NCBI GenBank assembly: GCA_022843785.1
Contig: JALHMZ010000016.1
Coordinates: 1-57,885 of the forward strand
Direction of reading: 5' to 3'
Source of the DNA: Nitrospira sp.
GTDB lineage: Bacteria > Nitrospirota > Nitrospiria > Nitrospirales > Nitrospiraceae
Length of the DNA: 57,885 nt
The stretch's first letter is position 1. The number at the start of each line of letters is the position of its first letter. Position numbers and translations under genes: made by a program. The notes below the pieces were generated by a model, which was given only the letters and a program-made list of their open reading frames with translations, ran no database searches and was not told where the DNA came from. Positions 51,716 through 57,885 of this stretch are shown here, piece after piece.

Positions 51716-51930
51716 ATCCGGATCAGCATGGACGGCACCGGCTGCTGGCGGAACAACGTGTTTGTCGAACGGCTGTGACGGAGTGTGAAGTACGAGGAGG
51801 AAATATTTGTAGGTCTATGCCAGTATCAGCGTCGCCCATAAGGACGTAGCGCGGTAAATGACGTCTACGACCAGACGCGGCCGTACCGAGCGCGTGACGG
51901 CACGACGGCCCCAAGAGGTGTGCTGCGACA
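51716..51930 (+). pseudogene. Relic of an IS3-family transposase (OrfB C-terminus)
   Basis: The frame reads ISMDGTGCWRNNVFVERL, stop, RSVKYEEEIFV, then loses frame: the C-terminal IS3/IS150 OrfB block normally continues with a Trp after VERL and YLHAYASVSEA, RYLxFYNxRRPH. Remains of ARY and DQTRPYRA are visible. Stops and frame shifts show it is inactive. The 300 nt before it hold no gene. Confidence 0.6.
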
Positions 51931-52056
51931 ACCTGACGCCACGGCCCACTGCCGCGTAGTCAGACCACTGCGAGGCGCCACTGAAGAAATGGAACATTCT
52001 GTCCAACCAGCTGAGGCCACCGCTCCCCTTCTTATTTGGCTGCATCCACCCCAGGC

Positions 52057-52353
52057 CTAATAGTTTCCCCACGAGAAATATTCTCCCTGAGACTTACCTC
52101 TCATCCTGCCCGCTACATCATGGATCACAAGGAGCTGTTTAATCTTTGCAGAGGTGTTGCTCCTGTCTGAAATTTGTGGCCATGCAACCTTTACGCGGTA
52201 TCGCTCTTCTGCGGATCTTGTCACGATAAACATGTGCGAGAGTGGAGGATTAGGCGTGTCGGTGACTTCAAACCCTCTGAATTGTTCGCTCAGATAGTCT
52301 CGAATGACTTGTTGATTCTCTTTGACTAAAGCTTCTTCTGTTACTTTGCGCAT
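52057..52353 (-). CDS. Hypothetical protein
   Basis: A 98-residue soluble protein, MRKVTEEALVKENQQVIRDY then FRGFEVTDTPNPPLSHMF and RYRVKVAWPQISDR. GGAGG 10 nt before the ATG supports translation. No recognised domain; possibly a small cytosolic adaptor. Base composition is lower in G+C than core genes. Confidence 0.6.
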   Translation of the reverse strand: MRKVTEEALVKENQQVIRDYLSEQFRGFEVTDTPNPPLSHMFIVTRSAEERYRVKVAWPQISDRSNTSAKIKQLLVIHDVAGRMRGKSQGEYFSWGNY

Positions 52354-53160
52354 AGAGTCATCCTCCGTTGGGGTCGAAGTCTATCAACAGCGGGAAAAGG
52401 CCAACGCCTTCAGTACCGCAGGGAACCGCAGCTTCTCCAAGCCATCCCATCATGGAATCAACGGAGTGAGTTCCCTGTCATTACACCTTATCATGCACCG
52501 AGTGGAAATCGTGGCTTCTTCGAGAGACATGTTCTCACGCTTGGGGCGCTCGTTGCTCATCAGTCTGACACCATCGTGCCGTTTCCATGCTGGGCTCGCC
52601 GCGCAAGCCGTCGGGACGAGACCGGTGCTCAGTCTTCCACGCCCACGCCAATCACGATGAGAACTGCATCGTCCTGCGTTGTACAGCTCTCGACTGGAGG
52701 CATCGCTCCCCCTGGCGCAACTGGAAACGCCAGCTTCTGCGCGTTTGCCGGCAAACACGAACCACCAATCGCTGCTGAGGTATAGGAGGCGGAGCGGCAG
52801 GCCAGGTGCGTCACGTCATAGCGCATCGCGCCTTTATTAAGCGCCCAGCGCCTGTCACCATTTCTGTCGGCCGGGATGAATGGTCAGCACAGCCGTCACA
52901 TCGCGGGCGCCCGTGACCATGTATTTGCCGGAAGGGAGCGGAAACACCGGCGGCTCCATAATTCGGGACGGGCATACAAAAACTCGATCACCGCCATGTC
53001 CCCAATGGACCCCAAATCCACATCGCGAATGACTGTTTTGTGTCGATAGCTCAGATTACCTGCCCAGGTCGAGTCTGAACTGCCTGAGTGCTGTCGGTGG
53101 AGATAGAAATGGGGTATCAGGCGGATAGCAACCGCGGCCCTGTCCGACGAACTCTACCTA
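52354..53160. other. Decayed region with gene fragments
   Basis: About 800 nt. On the minus strand 52560-52450 starts MSNERPKRENMSLEEATIS, which looks like the beginning of a conserved small protein, then is lost. At 53040-52855 two frames hold VIRDVDLGSIGDMAVIEF and, after a shift, VFPLPSGKYMVTGARDV ending HPGRQKW and stop: a frameshifted gene end of unknown identity. No intact gene is supported. Confidence 0.45.
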
Positions 53161-53358
53161 TTAGGCCGCGATACCTTCGACGATCAGATGCCGGACATCC
53201 GTTCGTTCGCTCGCATGTTCAAAGGTAATGGCACACACGTTACCGCCTGCATCGACATCCAGTATCGTCTTTTCATCCAAGTCCTTGGATTCCGTGATGT
53301 CGCTGTCCCGGAGCTCGATATAGAGCGTATCGGTATCTGTAAAGTAGCTGACTTTCAT
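53161..53358 (-). CDS. DUF2283 family protein
   Basis: A 65-residue protein: MKVSYFTDTDTLYIELRDSD, ILDVDAGGNVCAITFEHASE, the DUF2283 beta-sandwich. Often lies next to a DUF4258 gene, but none is seen upstream. Function unknown. Confidence 0.82.
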   Translation of the reverse strand: MKVSYFTDTDTLYIELRDSDITESKDLDEKTILDVDAGGNVCAITFEHASERTDVRHLIVEGIAA

Positions 53359-53399
53359 AACAAATACTCGATCACAAAATGCGCTGAACGCCCGCTCGA

Positions 53400-53450
53400 C
53401 ATTTCATCGCTTCACGCTTCACGAACGACGCTTCACCATCACTCCCCGCT
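53400..53450. repeat. Short quasi-repeat tract
   Basis: CATCGCTTCACGCTTCACG followed by AACGACGCTTCACC. Same GCTTCACG word as at 4570, 17690 and 45150. Confidence 0.5.
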
Positions 53451-53648
53451 GCCTGCCATGTCGTCGATCAAAGGGCGATTGATATCGGTACAGCCCATGC
53501 AGATCAGATCAAAGAGTTCATCGTGGTTCGCGACGAAGTTTTTGGCATCCACGAGTTTTTCGTTCATGACCAGGGAATGGCAGGTATCGCAGAGCATCAT
53601 CAGCCCGCGTGAGACTCCCACTGTTTTTCGTCCCGTACTTCCAGCCAT
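53439..53648 (-). CDS. Small cysteine-containing hypothetical protein
   Basis: A 69-residue protein: CDTC in LMMLCDTCHSLVMNEKL and C-x2-C in LICMGCTD form two knuckles that could bind zinc. It is 5 nt downstream of the 53654 gene, so the two likely form a unit. Confidence 0.5.
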   Translation of the reverse strand: MAGSTGRKTVGVSRGLMMLCDTCHSLVMNEKLVDAKNFVANHDELFDLICMGCTDINRPLIDDMAGSGE

Positions 53649-53653
53649 ATCAA

Positions 53654-53848
53654 TCAGACCGATCCTTTTTGAAGCGCCATGAGAAAATCTTCCGTTTCGA
53701 GTTCAATGCCGCATTGCCCGCACTCATAGGGACGATCATCCTGTGCCACAGCCAATGGCGTGCGATCGACCCTCCCCCGGCAGACATGATAGAACTTCCC
53801 CCTGGCATTCTCATCGTCCAAGGGGTCGCTTTCGTAAATCAGCACCAT
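53654..53848 (-). CDS. Small zinc-ribbon-like hypothetical protein
   Basis: A 64-residue protein, MVLIYESDPLDDENARGKF, HVCRG and YECGQCGIELETEDF with one clear CxxC. Downstream of the ABC exporter gene on the same strand. Unknown function. Confidence 0.5.
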   Translation of the reverse strand: MVLIYESDPLDDENARGKFYHVCRGRVDRTPLAVAQDDRPYECGQCGIELETEDFLMALQKGSV

Positions 53849-53943
53849 GCACTGATACTCCCTATGCCTGCCGGCGAGTATACCGACTGGCCTGCCCTAC
53901 CCGCAACCGCGGGGAATAGGACAGGCACCGGTTCTCCATCCCC

Positions 53944-55668
53944 TCAAACCTGAAACTGCGCTTCGTACAAACCCGCATAGACTCCTCCGCGAGCCAGCAG
54001 ATCATCATGCCGGCCATCCTCCACCAATCGGCCGCCATCGAGAACCAGAATCCGATCGACATCGTGAAGCGTGGACAGCCGATGGGCGATGATGAAGGTG
54101 GTGCGCCCTCTGGTCAATTCGGTCAACGCCTCACGGATTTTCACTTCCGTTTCCGTATCGATATTGGAGGTCGCTTCATCGAAAATCACGATGGGCGGAT
54201 CTTTCAACAGCACCCGCGCAATCGACACCCGCTGCTTTTGGCCGACCGACAGCTTGACGCCCCGCTCGCCGATCCAGGTGTCATAGCCTTCCGGCAGCGC
54301 CGTGATGAATTCATGCGCCCGCGCAGCCTGCGCTGAGGCTTCGAGATGCTCCTGATCGGCGCCGAGATCACCATACAGAATATTGTCCCGCACCGTCCCA
54401 TTGAACAAAAATGGCTCCTGCTGCACGATGCCGATCTGTCGCCGAAGGTAGGCCAACGGCAGATCCCGAACATCCTGCCCGTCGATCAAGACCGCCCCGC
54501 CCTTCACGTCATAGAACCGCATGAGCAGCTTGAGCAACGTGCTCTTTCCTGCCCCACTCGGCCCAACCAGCGCCACCCGCTGGCCCGCGGGAACAGAAAT
54601 GGAGAGGCTCTTGAGTACCGGCACATCCGGACGATAGTGGAACTGTGCCTGATCGAACTGAACGACTCCCCGCACGCGATGAATGGGAGTTTCGACGCCC
54701 GGCCGGTCCGTCACCTCAGGAACCGCGTCCAGCACATCGAAGACCCGCTCGCTCGCCGCCAATGCATGTTGCAGCATATGATTCACGGAGTGAATCTGAT
54801 TGATCGGCACGTAGAACAACGCCAGATAGGACAGAAACAAAACCAACTCGCCCAACGTCAGCCGGCCGTCAACGACTTCACCGGCGCCATACCAGATAAT
54901 CAAGACGGTGCCGAGACCGGCAAGCAAAATCATCCCCGGCGAATAGATCGACCACAACACCATGGCCTTCAGATTCGCGTCGCTATAGGCGAGGCTCAAC
55001 CGGTCGAACCGAGCTTGTTCGTAGGTCTGCTGCATGAAGCCCATCGTTTCTCTGATGCCGGACAGGGCATCTTGCAAATACCCGCTCAGATCCGCAGAAC
55101 TTTTCCGAATATGCCGGTAATAACCATGCACCCGCGAGGTAAACCACCCGGCCGACAGCATCAACAACGGAATCGGCAGGAGCGACAGCGCCGCAAGCTT
55201 CCAATTGAGCATGAACAGCATGATCGTGATGCCGATCAGGGTCAGCACCGCCGTCACCACGCCTTCAAGCCCGTCGATGAAGATCCGTTCGACGTGTTCC
55301 GTGTCGTTCGTCACCCGCGACATAATCTCGCCCGTCGACCGGCTTTCGTAGTAACTCAGAGAAAGCCCTTGCAGCGCGGAGAAAATCTGCCGGCGCAAAT
55401 CGTGCACCACCGTCTGTTCCAGCTGGTTATTGAGCCGGATCCGGAGCGAGGCGAACAGATTTTTCACCACATAGGCGCCGACCAGCAGGCCCAATGCCCA
55501 GGGGAGCAAGGCCAGTTGCTTCGCTTGGATGACATCGTCGATGACGATCTTGATCGCCCAGGGAGGCACCAGCTCGGCGGCTGTCGCGCAGGCCGCAGAG
55601 ACCAGCGTCACAGACGCAAGTCTGCGATGGGGTTGGAGATATTTGAGAACGCGAAGCAGTGGTTTCAC
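53944..55668 (-). CDS. MsbA-type ABC exporter (half transporter)
   Basis: A 574-residue protein with six hydrophobic helices (about 15-320) fused to one ATPase domain (about 340-574). Walker A GPSGAGKSTLLKLL, Q-loop IGIVQQEPFLFNG, signature LSVGQKQRVSIARVLL (VGQKQ in place of SGGQ), Walker B PPIVIFDEATSNID and H-loop FIIAHRLSTLHDV. Homodimer expected; exports lipids, drugs or peptides; substrate unknown. GTG start without Shine-Dalgarno; 21 nt after the deformylase stop. Confidence 0.92.
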   Translation of the reverse strand: MKPLLRVLKYLQPHRRLASVTLVSAACATAAELVPPWAIKIVIDDVIQAKQLALLPWALGLLVGAYVVKNLFASLRIRLNNQLEQTVVHDLRRQIFSALQGLSLSYYESRSTGEIMSRVTNDTEHVERIFIDGLEGVVTAVLTLIGITIMLFMLNWKLAALSLLPIPLLMLSAGWFTSRVHGYYRHIRKSSADLSGYLQDALSGIRETMGFMQQTYEQARFDRLSLAYSDANLKAMVLWSIYSPGMILLAGLGTVLIIWYGAGEVVDGRLTLGELVLFLSYLALFYVPINQIHSVNHMLQHALAASERVFDVLDAVPEVTDRPGVETPIHRVRGVVQFDQAQFHYRPDVPVLKSLSISVPAGQRVALVGPSGAGKSTLLKLLMRFYDVKGGAVLIDGQDVRDLPLAYLRRQIGIVQQEPFLFNGTVRDNILYGDLGADQEHLEASAQAARAHEFITALPEGYDTWIGERGVKLSVGQKQRVSIARVLLKDPPIVIFDEATSNIDTETEVKIREALTELTRGRTTFIIAHRLSTLHDVDRILVLDGGRLVEDGRHDDLLARGGVYAGLYEAQFQV

Positions 55669-55689
55669 AAAATCAAGGGGGGGCGGGGC

Positions 55690-56214
55690 TCAGATCACAT
55701 TTGTCGGTTCTTTTTGCCAGTACTGCGAAAACTCAGGAAGCTGGGTCAAGGTGGACATGTCCTTCATTCGATCCAGAAACACTTTGCCGATCAGGTGATC
55801 CATTTCGTGCTGAATGCACACGGCATAGAGGTCTGTCGCCTCGAAATCGAGAGATTTGCCCTTTCGATCCAATGCCTTCACGCGCACCACCGACGGTCTC
55901 GTGACTTTCCCTCTCAACCCGTCGACGCTGAGACAGCCTTCCCAATTTTCGACTTGCTCAGGGCCGTAATAGACGATTGAGGGATTGATGAGAACGGTCT
56001 CGGGAAACCCGCCTTCGTCCGGACAGCCCATCACCACGAGTTGGATTGAACGGGACACTTGCGGCGCAGCCAGTCCGATTCCCGGCTCATCATACATCGT
56101 TTCCAACATCTCATCGATCAAGCGTTGCAACTCACCCGACTTGATGTCACGCGGGTCAATCAGGGCCGCTGTTTTTCGAAGGATCGGATTGCCGAGCTTG
56201 GCGATTGTCAACAT
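55690..56214 (-). CDS. def: Peptide deformylase
   Basis: A 174-residue metalloenzyme that removes N-formyl from new proteins. Three signature motifs: GIGLAAPQVS, WEGCLSV and QHEMDHLIGKVF (metal ligands Cys and two His). Start ATG 56214 (MLTIAKLGNPILRKTA); the longer frame to 56271 is not conserved in the family. It precedes the ABC exporter. No methionyl-tRNA formyltransferase follows, unlike the common def-fmt order. Confidence 0.93.
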   Translation of the reverse strand: MLTIAKLGNPILRKTAALIDPRDIKSGELQRLIDEMLETMYDEPGIGLAAPQVSRSIQLVVMGCPDEGGFPETVLINPSIVYYGPEQVENWEGCLSVDGLRGKVTRPSVVRVKALDRKGKSLDFEATDLYAVCIQHEMDHLIGKVFLDRMKDMSTLTQLPEFSQYWQKEPTNVI

Positions 56215-56270
56215 AACCGAAGGCCAGAAATTATGGTTGCCACACCCGTCTACTAGATACACTCCTAACA

Positions 56271-56288
56271 CAGGCCCCTCCGGGCCTG
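56271..56288 (-). promoter_or_regulatory. Strong hairpin upstream of def
   Basis: CAGGCCC/GGGCCTG with a 4-nt loop, between the HEAT-repeat gene and def. No T-run follows, so it is a weak candidate for a terminator of the upstream gene or a 5' leader structure. Confidence 0.4.
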
Positions 56289-56324
56289 CAACCCTCTCGG
56301 CACACTGACGCAGTCTCTGGCAGA

Positions 56325-57128
56325 TTACGATTTTCGCTTCGGCCGTGGGGGCTCCGGAATTTCAAACACCTGTTGATTGTCGTTCCACCACTCGACCCAT
56401 TCGCTGACCCAGACTGCGCGATCCTGCTTCGTCGAGGTCTCCCAATCGTGGAACTCCGTCTCGTGTCGTGTCAAAATCCACAAGGAATGGAGCGCCGACA
56501 ATGCCACGAAGCGTTCATCGTCGGTCACGATCGAAATCAAGACGGGGATCACCGCTTTGTGCCGCACATACCGCGCCTCGAACGCCGCCGCCTTTCTGAC
56601 AGTCGGATTCAGATCTGCCGCCATCACCTCGATCGCCTCCGGCACCAGAGACGGATTCAACCGGATCGCGACGCGCAAGGCATGTTCGCGCACGCGGGGT
56701 ATTTCGTTGACATCTTTGGCCGTGCCGACGAGCGCCGGGACTCCCGACACACCTTTCATCATCGACAACGTTTCAATGGCGTTGTACCGAACCCTGGGAC
56801 TCGGCAGGGTCAGCGCCTTGACCAGAACAGGAATCGACGACTCTCCCAAATGGACGAATTCCCCCATCGCCCAGAATTCCTGTTTGCCTTCCAGCAGCGG
56901 CAGCAAGGCTTCCGCGCGTGTCAATTCCTCAGGGCTCAACGGATTCGTGTTGGGAGGGACGGATACATCAGGTGCATCCTGACTGCCGGGCGGCGCCTCA
57001 TACGGCACTTGAACCGACCAGACGTCCGACGCCTGCGCACGATCCGCCTCCAGCCCGTACAGACCTCCCGGCAGCTGCACAGCAAGTACTAGAGCAAGTC
57101 CCCTTATGATGATCCGATGCATCTTCAC
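56325..57128 (-). CDS. Exported HEAT-repeat protein
   Basis: A 267-residue protein with signal peptide (about 5-27) and HEAT-like helix pairs (about 80-230): IPVLVKALTLPSPRVRYNAI, GVPALVGTAKDVNEIPRVRE and AVIPVLISIVTDDERFVALS. Ends in basic PPRPKRKS. Likely a periplasmic scaffold. GTG 57128 is favoured because AAGGAG lies 10 nt upstream; ATG 57122 is the alternative. Confidence 0.78.
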   Translation of the reverse strand: MKMHRIIIRGLALVLAVQLPGGLYGLEADRAQASDVWSVQVPYEAPPGSQDAPDVSVPPNTNPLSPEELTRAEALLPLLEGKQEFWAMGEFVHLGESSIPVLVKALTLPSPRVRYNAIETLSMMKGVSGVPALVGTAKDVNEIPRVREHALRVAIRLNPSLVPEAIEVMAADLNPTVRKAAAFEARYVRHKAVIPVLISIVTDDERFVALSALHSLWILTRHETEFHDWETSTKQDRAVWVSEWVEWWNDNQQVFEIPEPPRPKRKS

Positions 57129-57365
57129 GAAACCTACGCTCCTTTCCACCAGTACGGCGGCGCGATTATCCAGTCCGCCGACAACGGCAGCGGCCCCAAA
57201 CACCCTGCTCTTGGATTATGACAAATATACAACCGGTGCGGTAGTCACCTGCATGACCGTCGCGATGGATGGGGCTGTACGATGAGCTGCACATGACGGC
57301 GGGTGATAGTCATACTCAGAACCACGGCATGAGTCGCCTGTTCCTGTTGAGGCTCCACGGCAGGA
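57129..57365. other. Intergenic region
   Basis: About 240 nt; nothing supported on either strand. Confidence 0.4.
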
Positions 57366-57665
57366 TCAGCTGTCCAACCCGTTTCGAGAATCGGTGTCTC
57401 GCAGGTGTTTCCTGACCCGCACTTTCTCATGATGTTTACGAAGCAGTTGCCGACGAATGGCATCCCGATCCTCTGCGACGATCCGGACCAGCCGGTCCAC
57501 ATCCTCCGCATGTTCCCGAACCAGCTCGGACAATTTCTGCAGCTGCCCTTCCAGCCGCTCGACCCGCCACGCCATGTTGTTCGCGGACTCGGCAGGCCTG
57601 GTGGAAGACTTCACGACAGGCTTGGAATTATTTCGAAGGGCGGCCACAACAACGTCGCGTTTCAT
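57366..57665 (-). CDS. Small coiled-coil protein
   Basis: A 99-residue protein starting MKRDVVVAALRNNSK, with a heptad-rich helix (about 32-75; VERLEGQLQKLSELVREHAE) and a basic tail. AAAGGAG 6 nt before ATG 57665 sets the start. Function unknown. Confidence 0.6.
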   Translation of the reverse strand: MKRDVVVAALRNNSKPVVKSSTRPAESANNMAWRVERLEGQLQKLSELVREHAEDVDRLVRIVAEDRDAIRRQLLRKHHEKVRVRKHLRDTDSRNGLDS

Positions 57666-57780
57666 GCTCACTCCTTTGTTACTCAACATGGAAAGCGGAC
57701 GACCGCTGGATGCTGTCGGCTAGTATTATCCGCAAGGAACGGGAAGTCAATGATTCCGCTTTCTTTCTGTCAACCCAATT

Positions 57781-57817
57781 TAGAAATGTCCGCTTTCTCC
57801 CCAAGTAGAAATGTCCG
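57781..57817 (+). repeat. Tandem 12-mer at an insertion-sequence end
   Basis: TAGAAATGTCCG occurs at 57781-57792 and 57806-57817, 25 nt apart. Such repeated terminal blocks mark the ends of some IS21/ISNCY-like elements. Confidence 0.55.
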
Positions 57818-57819
57818 GT

Positions 57820-57885
57820 TCATGTGATGGGCCCCGCCGCCAGGAGTTCTCGTGGAGGCAGCGCCCGTTTGCGCCATGGATGAGT
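57820..57885 (-). CDS. C-terminal end of a transposase, cut by the window edge
   Basis: The last 21 codons read THPWRKRALPPRELLAAGPI then T and TGA. The THPWR ending and the tandem TAGAAATGTCCG repeats right after it suggest a DDE transposase of the ISNCY/IS1202 or a similar group. The rest lies outside. Confidence 0.45.
   Translation of the reverse strand, partial: THPWRKRALPPRELLAAGPIT

Noticed and set aside
51815..52072. 85-codon minus-strand frame
   Set aside because: Mostly antisense to the IS3 relic; no ribosome site.
54346..55980. 544-codon open frame on the plus strand
   Set aside because: Antisense to the ABC exporter and deformylase genes; low-complexity His/Arg/Gln-rich translation, no ribosome site.

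Overview
The gene content (methionine synthase MetH, a mtnB-mtnD-mtnC methylthioadenosine salvage operon, RNase PH with RdgB, HemW, peptide deformylase, HD-GYP, GGDEF and HDOD signalling proteins, FmdB zinc ribbons, many small hypothetical genes) and the moderately high G+C suggest a Nitrospirota, Nitrospira-like chromosome. This is inferred from family composition; no database search was possible.

Layout. 1-500: edge of a frameshifted IS30-type insertion sequence, then tRNA-Pro. 800-25000: mostly housekeeping and signalling genes: rph-rdgB, an RpfG-like REC/HD-GYP protein, metH, two small-protein groups, the mtn operon, an FmdB operon, hemW, a Ca2+/H+ antiporter, a ClpS-like adaptor, DUF3386/DUF5069 genes, and a three-gene chain with 4-nt overlaps ending in HDOD and GGDEF proteins. 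25100-28800: a toxin-antitoxin cluster with two intact modules, one module whose toxin has an in-frame amber stop, and a frameshifted relic of one antitoxin. 28950-37100: a DsbA-like lipoprotein, a 30-residue membrane peptide, a diiron MBL-fold protein, a second HDOD protein, and a minus-strand group with FAD monooxygenase, nucleotidyltransferase, TPM-domain and PLD-nuclease genes. 37280-41000: accessory island with two antitoxins whose toxins are reduced to stubs, a thermonuclease flanked by 60-nt palindromes, and an ATPase/TOPRIM pair resembling the PARIS anti-phage system.

41226-46604: a sulfur-carrier amino-acid operon (ThiS-like protein, CysM, MoeB-like E1, threonine synthase, CysO-like carrier, NIL-domain protein, a second E1, JAMM peptidase), probably making cysteine, and possibly homocysteine, from protein thiocarboxylate. 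Its non-tight gene junctions are filled with palindromic or quasi-repeated DNA. 47040-53160: second accessory island with a RelE/Phd module, a SIR2-domain protein, an M74 murein endopeptidase beside 68-nt direct repeats, a Rossmann-fold fragment, an IS3 relic and decayed sequence. 53161-57700: small proteins, an MsbA-type ABC exporter, peptide deformylase and a HEAT-repeat protein. The window ends inside another insertion sequence.

The strongest second-look items are the PARIS-like pair, a 77-nt element shared by the upstream regions of that pair and of the SIR2 gene, the two toxin genes lost after eight recognisable codons, the sulfur-carrier operon, and intergenic quasi-repeat tracts built from recurring short words.
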